This document shows positions 19,529 to 28,872 of a stretch of 64,000 nucleotides of DNA, in pieces (the first letter of the stretch is position 1; each line of letters opens with the position of its first letter). The DNA comes from Bacteroidales bacterium (lineage in GTDB: Bacteria > Bacteroidota > Bacteroidia > Bacteroidales > UBA932): NCBI GenBank assembly GCA_016290415.1, contig JAEETP010000001.1, forward strand, positions 41,007 to 105,006, written 5' to 3'. Below the pieces are notes generated by a model that was not told the DNA's origin, did no database searches, and worked only from the letters and a program-made list of their open reading frames with translations. The position numbers and the translations under genes are program-made.

Positions 19529-22500
19529 TTATTCGTTGTCGAAGATTACTGACCAAGTCGGGTGAGCATCGGTAGTGGGCTCAATCTCGGGACCATGACC
19601 CTCATTGACGTGAGCTGCAGGAGAATCAGCAGTCTTGTGGATGAGAATCTTGCCTTCGCCAGTAAGGTATGCAAGGCCAGCGATTTCCTGAGTAACCTTG
19701 TATGTGGTCCTCTTGTCAAACTGCAGGTCAGTACCCATGTTGCACCAGTAGAACCAACCGGAATTCTCACCATAGAGCAGGCGGTTACCGAAGGAAGTAT
19801 CTGCAAGAGAGTGCCACTTAGGAGCATTCAGGGAACCTGAAGAGAAGACGTCGGTACCGTAGGTTCTCTGTGCATAAGGAGTAACGTGCTGCGCGAATCC
19901 GAAAGGATCCCAGAATACAAGCAACTCGTTGGTGCCGGTCTCGCGGATGGAGAACAGAACTCTGTCAGAGCACCAGTCAGCCGTGTGGGTAAAGAGCTCG
20001 ATTTCATCTTCAATCTCGATATAGAACGGGCAGGTGAAGCGAACGATGTAAGCCTTAACCACCTTCTCGGAACCGTTGGCGAGGGTAACCTTGATGTCCA
20101 CAACATAATCTCTTGACTGCTCACCCATTGCGAACGGCTTCGTGAGTTTGATATCCTGATTTGCGTAAGAATCACCCATACCAGCGTCTCTGAGGATAAT
20201 CTCAGCACCATCTTGCTTCTGGCTGTTAGGGAAGTTGATTGCCATTGACATCTTTGCAATGTTCGGCTGAGCTGCCAGGTAAGAGCCGTACTCGCGGATG
20301 TGCTCCTTGATAGAGGACTGAGGTTTCCAGATGCCGTCTACCTCTTTGCCCTTAACGGTAACGATAGAGTCAACATACGGGAACTTAGATGTATCAAAGG
20401 CATCGTCTTTGCGGTTAGGCTGAGCATACTTAGTTGCAGGATCCGGAGTGATATCGGTTTCGGTAAGAACGCCTGTACCGCGTACGAAACGAGCGATATT
20501 ATCAGGATCAGTCTCAGGTGCCTCGTTGAAGAGGATATAGTTGTCGTTCAGGATAGGCTCGGTTGCAGTCCAGTCTATAACAACATTCCACTTGATGGTG
20601 TAGCATACAACAGGGTACTCAGATTTGCTGGGAGTGAAGGTATAAGTCACGGAACCAGGGCCAAGAGCAACCTGATTGGACAGACTTACGTTGAACATAT
20701 CGGCAGCTGTACGCTGGAATGATGCAGAGAAACCAGCGGGAGCGGATGAAGTCTGAATAGGTTCGGCTGTGTAAATAGCGTTGAAGCCTTCCATATCCAT
20801 ATCGAGAGCATCGTCCCACTCGTGTTCGCGGCCTTCCTGAGGACGAGGATCCTGGCTCTGGAGAGGAGCGGGGGTCTTGCCTGTATAAGTAAGTGTCAGG
20901 TAGTCAATGTCACCAAGGTCGAAGGTAACGTTCTTGGTTGTATTGCTGTCGGGAACAATGAGGAGAATATAGTGACCGATGAATTCGTCATACATTACCC
21001 TGTTGTTATTATTGTCCCACCATAAAGGAGAAGCTTTAGCTACTGCTGAATTGTAATAAGTGCCAAGCGCCTCGTTCTTTATAGAAGCATCAGCAACTAT
21101 GATGGCAACTTTACCGATAGCCTCTTCTGCGTCTTCCTTAACGGTAACCTTACCGTCTGCGGTAACATTCACCTTATCCCAAGCACCATAGTTGTTTTCA
21201 GTTTCGCCGGAAGGGCTTCCGCCTGCATCTGACCAAGCTCCACCATAGTCGTGGTAAGCCTCTGCATTTGCAGCCTGGAATACATAGTAGTCATATTTAA
21301 CCTCGAAACCGAGATCTTCAAGACGACCGTAATAAAGGTCAGCAAAACGCATATGTGATGCAACATCATAGGTTTGGCCAACTACAAGGTAGTCATTTGC
21401 GTTATTTGCATTAGGTGTGCCAGATGCAAAGTACATTCCCCAGTTGGGAGCAATAGGCCAGGAAGAAGCGGGAGAGTACATCTCGGACTGACCACGACGA
21501 TATGCGGTCCACACAGGATATACATAATCAAGTTTAACATTGGTGTAGTCAGAAACAACTGCTTCTGCACCCTGCCCGTTCTTAGAAGCCTCGAGGGCTA
21601 CTATAGTCTTATAGTTGAGACCGTTCATCTCCTGCCAACGCTGCATCGCGTCAATAGCAGCGGTCTCACCATTTGTATAAGCGTTCACATACGGGTTAGC
21701 ATTGTATATGTAATTCAAAAGGCCCATAGCATCACGCTCTCCTCTCGGCTTGTTGGGGATAGAGCCATAGCCATCAAAAGCATCCCAATAGTACCACGCC
21801 AAAGCCTGCTTGGTCATGAGCATTTTAAGGAACCACTCTGTGGGCTGATCTGCCCAATACTTGAAATAGTCAATATAACCTGTTGCATTCAGCTGATCTT
21901 TACCGGCCTTCTTAACCTCAAGTTTAGTAACAGCGTGATTGGCTTTGTCTCCGTCTGCCTTGGTGCTAACGGTGAGTGTGCGGTCAATCATTCTGTATTG
22001 ATATCCGCTAAGGTCAGCGCTTGCGGGATTTACGCGATACTTAATATTGAGAGCGCTAACTGGCGGCTGGCGAGTGAGCCAAGTACCTTCTTTGCTAACA
22101 TTGTCCAAACGTTTGCCAAGGTCTGCGATAGCATCATCTACTGCAGCTTTGAGGTCAGCATAAACGGCCTCCCACTGAAGGTTGTCCCCTTGCTCAGCTA
22201 AGCGCCAGTTGTAACCGAACTCACCGGAATTGATATCCCAGCTTGCGCTATAACCAGTCGCACTCTTCTGACCGGTAGCTCCCAGATAGGAGCTGTATAG
22301 TGCACACCAGAAATACACCTCCCAACCTGCAGGAGAGAGTGTTTCAAAAGCTTTGTCGGGCCAGTTCCATTCTTTAAGACGGGGGTTGTTTCCAGCGTTG
22401 CCGGTCAAAAGACGGAATGTCTCCCAAGCAGACGGAAGGATAGCATAAACCTGTGCCATAGGCATACCCAGAGTGGCATCCCAGAGTTCGGGGATAACCG

Positions 22501-23251
22501 CCAGGCTGTTGAGGCCAGTGGAGAGGTTAATTTCAACGATACCCTCGTCAGCGCCTTCTACATTGTGGAAGGTGATGATCTGTTTGTCCTCGTCCCAAAC
22601 AGCGGTAACAACGTCGTCAGAGAGCCAGAGAGCCTCCTGAGGAGTCTCAGCGCCGGTCTCGCCGTCAACCTTGATCCAGTGTTTGTAGTTTGCAGACTCT
22701 TTGTCTACGCAAGGATAGTAGTAGTCACCGTTGCGGCCTTTGTCGCCCTTATCTCCCTTAAGAGATGCGAGCCACTCAGCTTCGGTGCCAGTGAAACCAG
22801 CTTCCTTGGCAAGTTCGTAAGCGGATTTGCCGTCTTTACCGGGATCTCCGGTGAGACCCTTTTCACCCTTCTCGCCACGAGCGGGTTTGCCAGAATTCTG
22901 CCAACCTTTACCATCGCCGGCATCATAGAACCAATTGCCTGTAGCGTCGTCGATTTTCCAAGTTGTACCGTCCTTACCATCATTACCGTCTTTACCGTCC
23001 TTACCGTTAGTAACGTCAAAAGTGTCGCCGTTGCTAAGGGTAACTCTGGTACCGCCGGTGATGGGAGATACGTCAGTGATTACGTATCCGTCCTTAATGA
23101 GCTTGTCGAGGTCAGAAACCTGCTTGGAGAGGCCGTCAACCTTGTCCTGAAGCTCCTTGATGTCGGACTCGTAGTCTTTCGTACAAGCGATCAGAGCACT
23201 TACAGCCACCAGGCAGGTAACTGCAAGTCTAAAAAACATTTTACGTTTCAT
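19529..23251 (-). CDS. Large surface lipoprotein with coiled coil and collagen-like Gly-x-y repeats
   Basis: About 1,240 residues of unknown function. The N-terminus MKRKMFFRLAVTCLVAVSAL ends in a lipobox (LIAC), so it should be a lipoprotein; the ATG at 23263 would add four residues. Next come a short coiled coil (ESDIKELQDKVDGLSKQVSD), a beta segment, and Gly-x-y runs (GKDGKDGNDGKDG, GEKGEKGLTGDPGKDGKS, GDKGDKGRNG) interrupted by the SAYELAKEAGFTGTEAEWLA motif common in fibre-like proteins. The arrangement recalls Bacteroidales DUF4988/PL29-N-terminal proteins. The remaining 1,000 residues are aromatic- and Asp/Asn-rich with no motif I recognise. A strong promoter and a terminator make it a separate unit. 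Confidence 0.75.
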   Translation of the reverse strand: MKRKMFFRLAVTCLVAVSALIACTKDYESDIKELQDKVDGLSKQVSDLDKLIKDGYVITDVSPITGGTRVTLSNGDTFDVTNGKDGKDGNDGKDGTTWKIDDATGNWFYDAGDGKGWQNSGKPARGEKGEKGLTGDPGKDGKSAYELAKEAGFTGTEAEWLASLKGDKGDKGRNGDYYYPCVDKESANYKHWIKVDGETGAETPQEALWLSDDVVTAVWDEDKQIITFHNVEGADEGIVEINLSTGLNSLAVIPELWDATLGMPMAQVYAILPSAWETFRLLTGNAGNNPRLKEWNWPDKAFETLSPAGWEVYFWCALYSSYLGATGQKSATGYSASWDINSGEFGYNWRLAEQGDNLQWEAVYADLKAAVDDAIADLGKRLDNVSKEGTWLTRQPPVSALNIKYRVNPASADLSGYQYRMIDRTLTVSTKADGDKANHAVTKLEVKKAGKDQLNATGYIDYFKYWADQPTEWFLKMLMTKQALAWYYWDAFDGYGSIPNKPRGERDAMGLLNYIYNANPYVNAYTNGETAAIDAMQRWQEMNGLNYKTIVALEASKNGQGAEAVVSDYTNVKLDYVYPVWTAYRRGQSEMYSPASSWPIAPNWGMYFASGTPNANNANDYLVVGQTYDVASHMRFADLYYGRLEDLGFEVKYDYYVFQAANAEAYHDYGGAWSDAGGSPSGETENNYGAWDKVNVTADGKVTVKEDAEEAIGKVAIIVADASIKNEALGTYYNSAVAKASPLWWDNNNNRVMYDEFIGHYILLIVPDSNTTKNVTFDLGDIDYLTLTYTGKTPAPLQSQDPRPQEGREHEWDDALDMDMEGFNAIYTAEPIQTSSAPAGFSASFQRTAADMFNVSLSNQVALGPGSVTYTFTPSKSEYPVVCYTIKWNVVIDWTATEPILNDNYILFNEAPETDPDNIARFVRGTGVLTETDITPDPATKYAQPNRKDDAFDTSKFPYVDSIVTVKGKEVDGIWKPQSSIKEHIREYGSYLAAQPNIAKMSMAINFPNSQKQDGAEIILRDAGMGDSYANQDIKLTKPFAMGEQSRDYVVDIKVTLANGSEKVVKAYIVRFTCPFYIEIEDEIELFTHTADWCSDRVLFSIRETGTNELLVFWDPFGFAQHVTPYAQRTYGTDVFSSGSLNAPKWHSLADTSFGNRLLYGENSGWFYWCNMGTDLQFDKRTTYKVTQEIAGLAYLTGEGKILIHKTADSPAAHVNEGHGPEIEPTTDAHPTWSVIFDNE

Positions 23252-23333
23252 TTTGTTAAACATTATTTTAAATGGATTATAAAATATTTATAATTCTATT
23301 TAAGTGTTTGCGCACTACGCACAAAATATTGGT

Positions 23334-23364
23334 CAAATATAGATATAAAATACTTAACCACAAA
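23334..23364 (-). promoter_or_regulatory. Two-box promoter for the large lipoprotein gene
   Basis: On the minus strand TTTG (23364-23361), 19 bases, then TATATTTG (23341-23334) match both Bacteroidota promoter boxes. Expected start is near 23328, leaving a leader of about 75 bases before the ATG at 23251. Confidence 0.78.
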
Positions 23365-23412
23365 ATTTTTTGCGGAATTATGCGTTCTGTTTGTTAAAAA
23401 AATGTCAATATT

Positions 23413-25473
23413 TTAATAAAATTTAGCCCGATAGTCCTTTACGTCAGTGTCTTGTGATATGATTTGAGTAAGGTTCTGCAAGAGAGAATATGCCTTCTGA
23501 GCGTTCCTGGAGTTGGCATCTGCCTCGGTATAATACTCCCCGGAGGTGGCATTGTTCACCTGGAAATAGTATGCTCCTATTGAGCCTTTCACGGGGCCTA
23601 CCACTTTTTCTGCAGGTGCAGAAGCCACTGCGCCCAACAGGCAAGGCTCGGTGCTCATATCCATAGTGGTGAAGCTTATACCGTCCTTGTGGTTCACTGT
23701 GGTGCCGAATTTCTCTGCCAGGGCCTCCAGCGACTCGCTGCCGCTGACCTGGGCCTTGCAATCTGCCAGTACCTTCTCTACCTTCTTCTGGTTGATAAGC
23801 TGGGTGAGGATTTCATCCTTTACATCTTCCAGCGGCACCCGACCCTCTTTGCGGGCCTTGGTGACTGCCGCCACAAAGTAATACTTATTGTCTACAGTAA
23901 TTACGTCAGAAACACTGCCTTCTTTGGTCTTGCGGTCAAACACCCAGTGCACCACGCCGCGGGCATTTTCGCACTGCCCTATGCGCTTAGTGTCTATGGT
24001 GACTCTTTCCATAGGAATGACGGGCAGGCCCTCTTCCTTTACAATGGCGGCAAACTTCTCGTATTTGCCGTCGCTGCGGTCTGCAAGGTCAGCGGCTTTC
24101 ATATTGTAGTCACGATAGGTATTGTCGCTGGGATTGATGTTCTTGCGCAGGAAAGCGAGTTTAACCTTCTGTTTGGGCTTGGTGGCCTGTTCAAGCCTGA
24201 GCACGGCCAGCATCTGGTGCTGGGTAAGATCCAGCAGGCGGGTCTCGCCCGGCTTCATCTCAAACGCCTCGTTGAAGACATCCATACCGTTTGACGCCAG
24301 GGTTTCCATTGTAACCCATCCGGTGGGCATCATCTCGGCGCTGGCGCCATCTTTGCGGACTGCTGCAAGCAGGGAGTCTGCCTTGGCTCGGTCTGTATTG
24401 GGCATCATTGCAAATGAAAGGCTCACCGAGTCGGGCAGGGTCTTGCGCTCTGCCACGCGCACAGCCATAAAGGCCTCTGCGGTGGAATCTATGGGGCTGG
24501 CTGCTGCAGCGCTGCCAAATGCGTACTCTGCAAAAGCGGGAGTGCGGCGCTCTATCTCTTCGCGGCTGTAGTAAGTGTCGTCCCAGCGGCGGTCAGAGTT
24601 GAGGGCAACGAAGTTCTTGAGATTGTCGGTCTCTTTGAACTGCTCGTAGAGCTCATCAAAGCCGGCCTTGATCTCGTCAATGTCTTCCTGACTGGGAACC
24701 ACTTCGTAAACCACGTATTCGATGTCGCGGTTGGCGGGCTGGACAAATATGTCCTTGCGGTCGTTATAATATTTGTTGACCTCTGCTGCAGAAATCTTGA
24801 TGGTGGAGTCCACACCAAAGTTGATTGGAACCATAATCCAGTCAATATCTTTGGTCACATTGCCGTCTGCAATGGCGCGCTCAAGCTCGGGAGCGCTCAG
24901 GGTATTACTGTTGCGCAGCGCAGACACGTACTTGCTGTACATCTGGTTTGCGTATACCTGCTCTTTAAGATAATCCCAATATCTGCGGGGAGTGCCGGTC
25001 TCGTCCATATCCATCTGGGCTACGAACTCCTTTACTGCGGCGGGGCTGAAGCGCCCGTCCTCTCCTGCAAACATACGCTGCTGGGCAATAACCGGAGAAG
25101 GGTTCTCGCCCTGGAGCAGGTCTACCATCTCAGCATCCTCTACGCTGAAGCCTGCATCTTTGATCTTGGGGAAGAACACTTTCTGATTGAAGAGCTGGTT
25201 CCAGGTCATTTCGCGAACCTGGTTCTGTGTCTCTTCGGTGTTGCTGCCACCGGTGAGAGCCTGCATCAGCGCCGTGTTCTGCTCTACGGCTGTGAAATAT
25301 TCGCGGTAGCTGATGGGCTTGCCATTCATCTGTCCCACGTTGTTCTCTTTGGATATACTTTGCAGGGTGGACCCGAGGGTGTTGGGGTCAATGATAAACG
25401 ACAGCAGAGCCACCGCTATCAGGATAGAAATAAGAATACCGAGTTTAACACGGATTTTCTCCAATACGGCCAT
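23413..25473 (-). CDS. PpiD/SurA-like periplasmic chaperone with parvulin-type domain
   Basis: 686 residues. One N-terminal membrane helix (about 12-30, GILISILIAVALLSFII) anchors it to the inner membrane; a SurA_N-like helical domain follows (GKPISYREYF to VKEFVAQMD). A parvulin-like region is visible at about 345-445 (phrases such as SLSFAMMPNTDRAKADSLL and FEMKPGETRLL), though it is diverged, and a second similar part lies near 500-560 (GVVHWVFDRKTKEGSVSDVI). PpiD-like proteins help newly exported outer-membrane proteins to fold. It ends the long ruvB-to-ppiD minus-strand series, 56 bases after lptC. Confidence 0.85.
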   Translation of the reverse strand: MAVLEKIRVKLGILISILIAVALLSFIIDPNTLGSTLQSISKENNVGQMNGKPISYREYFTAVEQNTALMQALTGGSNTEETQNQVREMTWNQLFNQKVFFPKIKDAGFSVEDAEMVDLLQGENPSPVIAQQRMFAGEDGRFSPAAVKEFVAQMDMDETGTPRRYWDYLKEQVYANQMYSKYVSALRNSNTLSAPELERAIADGNVTKDIDWIMVPINFGVDSTIKISAAEVNKYYNDRKDIFVQPANRDIEYVVYEVVPSQEDIDEIKAGFDELYEQFKETDNLKNFVALNSDRRWDDTYYSREEIERRTPAFAEYAFGSAAAASPIDSTAEAFMAVRVAERKTLPDSVSLSFAMMPNTDRAKADSLLAAVRKDGASAEMMPTGWVTMETLASNGMDVFNEAFEMKPGETRLLDLTQHQMLAVLRLEQATKPKQKVKLAFLRKNINPSDNTYRDYNMKAADLADRSDGKYEKFAAIVKEEGLPVIPMERVTIDTKRIGQCENARGVVHWVFDRKTKEGSVSDVITVDNKYYFVAAVTKARKEGRVPLEDVKDEILTQLINQKKVEKVLADCKAQVSGSESLEALAEKFGTTVNHKDGISFTTMDMSTEPCLLGAVASAPAEKVVGPVKGSIGAYYFQVNNATSGEYYTEADANSRNAQKAYSLLQNLTQIISQDTDVKDYRAKFY

Positions 25474-25529
25474 ATCTTTACAATAGTATTTTGGTTAATC
25501 TGTTTTTAAGCGCGCAAAATTACAAAAAA

Positions 25530-26048
25530 TTATTTAATGCGCGGCAAGGGGCCCACAAAATTCACAGTATCAATGTAAAATTTGGTGGAATCGCTCACTA
25601 CCCGGCCATAAGAATCAAACGGCCTCAGAATGGTAGACTTGTTGGCCCGCTGGTCGCTGCGCAGTCCGTAACCCTGCAGCTTGCCCTTGGGCGAGGTCAT
25701 CACCACATAGCAGTCGGTGTATATCTGTTCCTGCTTCTTGTCCCACCAGACGGTGTCGGTGATGATACGTTCCCCTTTTATGTGATTCAGGATATTGACG
25801 TTGCCAAAGGCCATCCACTCTTCACTTCGGTCGCGCATCGTGTGCTGCGCACCGGCAGATACAAGCTGGGACTCCAGCAGTCCGTCACTATTATATATAT
25901 ATACTTCGAATCCTTCGCTGTAAACCTCCTTGGTAATGGGGATGGAGTCTTTTTCATATTTATAGGTGTCCATCGCCCGGCAGCGCATCTGCATTGTGAG
26001 ATCCGCCTTTTCATATTCCATAGCCTTCATACCGCGCACGCTCTGCAC
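25530..26048 (-). CDS. lptC: LPS export periplasmic protein LptC (first canonical start; true start probably upstream)
   Basis: The frame from a GTG at 26048 codes for 172 residues with the LptC-like beta pattern (KADLTMQMRCRAMDTYKYEK, VVMTSPKGKLQGYGLRSDQR). LptC bridges LptF/G to LptA and passes lipopolysaccharide across the periplasm. The frame stays open for another 48 codons upstream, to a TAG at 26199-26201. That stretch reads as a lipoprotein signal (LSLPLFLSLLLAVAC, with basic residues RKK and RR before it), but holds no ATG, GTG or TTG. The GTG start would give a protein without export signal, so I think translation begins at a non-standard codon. The same gene order (coaX, OMP, TPR, lptC, ppiD) in other Bacteroidales supports the call. 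Confidence 0.82.
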   Translation of the reverse strand: MQSVRGMKAMEYEKADLTMQMRCRAMDTYKYEKDSIPITKEVYSEGFEVYIYNSDGLLESQLVSAGAQHTMRDRSEEWMAFGNVNILNHIKGERIITDTVWWDKKQEQIYTDCYVVMTSPKGKLQGYGLRSDQRANKSTILRPFDSYGRVVSDSTKFYIDTVNFVGPLPRIK

Positions 26049-26192
26049 GGGCGTGGTTTCGTAGTCTATGGACGGGGTTGCCGCATCGTCGTTGCAGGCG
26101 ACGGCCAGCAGAAGGGATAAAAATAACGGTAGAGACAGGGATATCCCCGCCTCTACGCGTCTTGCTATGAAATGCTTCTTTCTCGTTATTAT
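26049..26192 (-). other. In-frame upstream extension of lptC coding a lipoprotein signal peptide without standard start
   Basis: Reading the lptC frame upstream gives, in order, ATA ATA ACG AGA AAG AAG, then ARRVEAG, a hydrophobic stretch (SLSLPLFLSLLLAVA), Cys and NDDAATPSIDYETTP. This is a complete n-, h- and c-region with lipobox AVAC. ATA codons at 26192, 26189 and 26168 are the candidate starts. The first of them overlaps the TAA stop of the preceding TPR gene, so re-initiation is possible. Confidence 0.6.
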
Positions 26193-27499
26193 CTTGTTCT
26201 AACGGTTGTGCTTTCGCGCAGCGAGCCGCAAGTTACGGTGTAAGCCTTGCCCTCGGTGAGGTCGTACATAAATGCGTCTGCCTTGTTGGGGAAGTATGCC
26301 GCATACTGGCCGGCCAGGGCGTTGGCCTCTGCACGGAGCGAAGGATCTACAGATGCCGCACGGTTCACGTAGTCGTAGGCAACCCAGAAGTGAGCGTGAG
26401 ACTCAACCTCGTTTCCGCCGCAGCGGACGGTGCCCCAGATGGTACCGATAAGCAGGTAAGCCTTGCCCTTGTATTCGTCGGAGAGTTCGGCGGCCTTCTT
26501 GGCGGCGGCAATCGCAGCTGCGTTGTTGCCGGCCTTTTTATAATTATAGGAGCCGAGCTCGAGATAGTAGTTTGCAAGCTGGGTGTTGTCTCCGTCGCTG
26601 GTGCTGATGGCCTCGTTCAGGTATTTGACTGCATTGGCTGCATCATCCTTGCGGGCATAGAGCTTATAGAGCAGGTATGCGGAGCCGGAAGAAGGATCCT
26701 TTGCATAGAGACCCTGAACTGCATTCAGGTAGAGGTCGCTGTCCAGGCAGTCGGCTGCGCTGAGCATCTTGACTACGCTGCGCAGGGTCTCCTCATCGTC
26801 GGGATTGGCCTCGTAGCGAGGGGTGAGCAGAGCCAGCATATTATCGCAGCTTGCGATACCGCTGTTCATAAACAGTGTCTCGACATCCTTCTGAGCCTTG
26901 CGCAGCTTGGGATCATCCTTTGCTGCCAATGCGGCATTGATGTTTTCGGTGATGGCGGTGTAGTCTGCCATAACCTGCTCTGCATCCATGTTGCCGGCGG
27001 TATAGAGAGAAGCCGCTGTTTCCATCATCTTTACGTAAACCAGGTCGATTGCCTTGTTTCCGGTGTTGTCAAAGATCTCCTTCATCTGGTCGTAAACCTT
27101 CTGGGGATTGTCTTCGTCCACCTTGAAGTTGACCATATCGATGGCTTTGTTGTTATAGGCCGATACCTTGTTCTTGGGGAATGTGGCAACGCGCTGGTCA
27201 TAGAGTTTCATCAGAGTGTCGATGTAACCCTTGCGGTCTTCAGCTTTCTTGTTTTTGCCGTATGCCCAGCGCATCAGCTTCTGGCCATCAATAAGCAGGT
27301 TCTGGCTGGCGGTCACGGGGCAAATCGAATAAGCCTTGCGCCAGGGGCCGATAGCCTCGGCATTGTTGCCCTGCTTCATATATTCGGTGTAGTATGAAAG
27401 ATACTTTACACACTCTGCGCTGTCAGGGCCAAATCTGCCTTGTGCGAATGCGGATACTGTGAGTACTGCCGCAAACATAATTGTCAAAATCCTTTTCAT
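26189..27499 (-). CDS. Periplasmic tetratricopeptide-repeat protein
   Basis: 436 residues with a signal peptide (MKRILTIMFAAVLTVSAFAQ) and several TPR-type helix pairs, for example AEAIGPWRKAYSICP near the start and ANAVKYLNEAISTSDGD, YLELGSYNYKKAGNNAAAIA and AKKAAELSDEYKGKAYLLIG in the second half. It is the conserved TPR member of the Bacteroidales coaX-OMP-TPR-lptC neighbourhood and probably works in outer-membrane biogenesis, which is inference from position. 24 bases separate it from the outer-membrane protein gene upstream; the stop codon overlaps the start region of lptC. Confidence 0.8.
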   Translation of the reverse strand: MKRILTIMFAAVLTVSAFAQGRFGPDSAECVKYLSYYTEYMKQGNNAEAIGPWRKAYSICPVTASQNLLIDGQKLMRWAYGKNKKAEDRKGYIDTLMKLYDQRVATFPKNKVSAYNNKAIDMVNFKVDEDNPQKVYDQMKEIFDNTGNKAIDLVYVKMMETAASLYTAGNMDAEQVMADYTAITENINAALAAKDDPKLRKAQKDVETLFMNSGIASCDNMLALLTPRYEANPDDEETLRSVVKMLSAADCLDSDLYLNAVQGLYAKDPSSGSAYLLYKLYARKDDAANAVKYLNEAISTSDGDNTQLANYYLELGSYNYKKAGNNAAAIAAAKKAAELSDEYKGKAYLLIGTIWGTVRCGGNEVESHAHFWVAYDYVNRAASVDPSLRAEANALAGQYAAYFPNKADAFMYDLTEGKAYTVTCGSLRESTTVRTR

Positions 27500-27523
27500 A
27501 GTGTAAAGTTATTAATTTGTGTT

Positions 27524-28870
27524 CTATTTATATAATGTCTTGTGGAACCACGTGTCAAACAAATTGACACCTACATTCAGTTTCACATAATTCTCTTTTA
27601 CCAAATTCTTTGCCAAAGTGCCAGTTTGCCCGATATCTACGCTGAAAGCGATGGATGTAAGACGGGTGTCGGCACTCAGGCTGATGGGGAAACTTGCACC
27701 GAAGGTGATGCCCGTAGAGTTGATGGGAACACCGTTTACGGCGATATAACCCTGATTGTGATATACCCCGGCGCGATAGGTCATACGGCGCAGATAGTGA
27801 CGGAAATCATATCTGGCGGGTGTGATTTCTCCGCCCAGGCGGAAACTCTGCGCGCGGCGGGTGACCACGTCTATGCCGGGAGCATTGTCAAACACGGTCT
27901 TGCTCCAGTTCTGCATAGTGTAGTCAAAGCCGAACATCCACTTGTCGGTTTTGCGCAGGGTGAATCCGGCGCCTATTTCTGCCGGTATCTTATAATCTAT
28001 AGGCTTGGTGATGTTAGACACGGTGTCCTGAGCCGTGCTGGTGGAGGCCAGCACCACATCAGAGAAGTCGCCGCCCATTGCCCCGCCTATAAGATATGTG
28101 GCGCCTATGGTCAAAGGCATATCCTTGGCCAGATTCACGGTGTATTGCAGGCCGGCCTTGCCGCCAAAGCCGCGGGAGACGCTGCTCCAGGTGCGGGAGA
28201 TCTGGCGGAAATGGCTGTTGGTGGCAAAGTTGGTGGAAGACGCATGCCTGGTGTTGCCCAGATAGTATATTCCGTCTATGCCTATGCTAAGGTTGTCTAT
28301 GATTTTCCATCCGGCACCTATCACCAACTGATAAATGCCGCCCTTGCCGGCTTTCTGATATTGGACGTCGCCCATCTGCAGCACCACCTCGTCTGCATAC
28401 TCGCGGGAAACGAATTTGTAGCCGGTGGCGGCATAGGGCATAATGCCCGCCTTTACGGCCACCCTGTTTCCAAGGGGCACCGATGCCACGATGTGATGGA
28501 TGTTGAACATATTGTTTGCAGACCTCAACTTGCCGCTGTCGGTGTTCTCTATGCTGGTGGCGGCATCTGCAGTATATAATATGTTCTTCTGGGTTACGCC
28601 AAAGTCCAGCATAAACGCGCGGCTCTCGCGGGCGGTGACCGCCGCGGGGTTGACCCAGTTTATGACAGCGTTGTTGCGGTCGCCTATGGCAATGCCGCCC
28701 ATAGCCATTGAGTTCTGGTTGCCGAGGGTTTCCAGATTGCCTACCCCGTACATAGAATAGGGAGAGAAGGCGTCAAAGGCGACGTCGCCGGACTGCGCCG
28801 ATACCTTTGCCGGCAGCAGCGCCAGCAGCAGGAGCGCAAACAATGAATATATGATCTTCTTTCCAGTCAT
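27524..28870 (-). CDS. Outer-membrane beta-barrel protein (FadL/PorV-like)
   Basis: 448 residues: signal peptide ending in VSAQ (about 26), then an N-terminal FSPYSMYGVGNLETLGNQNS segment with Gly-rich MAMGGIAIGDRN and VNPAAVTA that resembles FadL/PorV-type barrels (the SxxAMGGA-NPA pattern). Many amphipathic beta strands with alternating aromatic residues follow to the C-terminal aromatic-rich end. No ligand or transport role can be read. It begins two bases after the coaX stop. Confidence 0.75.
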   Translation of the reverse strand: MTGKKIIYSLFALLLLALLPAKVSAQSGDVAFDAFSPYSMYGVGNLETLGNQNSMAMGGIAIGDRNNAVINWVNPAAVTARESRAFMLDFGVTQKNILYTADAATSIENTDSGKLRSANNMFNIHHIVASVPLGNRVAVKAGIMPYAATGYKFVSREYADEVVLQMGDVQYQKAGKGGIYQLVIGAGWKIIDNLSIGIDGIYYLGNTRHASSTNFATNSHFRQISRTWSSVSRGFGGKAGLQYTVNLAKDMPLTIGATYLIGGAMGGDFSDVVLASTSTAQDTVSNITKPIDYKIPAEIGAGFTLRKTDKWMFGFDYTMQNWSKTVFDNAPGIDVVTRRAQSFRLGGEITPARYDFRHYLRRMTYRAGVYHNQGYIAVNGVPINSTGITFGASFPISLSADTRLTSIAFSVDIGQTGTLAKNLVKENYVKLNVGVNLFDTWFHKTLYK

Positions 28871-28872
28871 AT

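Noticed and set aside
22705-23150. Short tandem GGxAAx-like DNA repeats as a possible CRISPR or microsatellite
   Set aside because: They are the codon pattern of Gly-x-y collagen-like repeats; spacers and repeat units are irregular.
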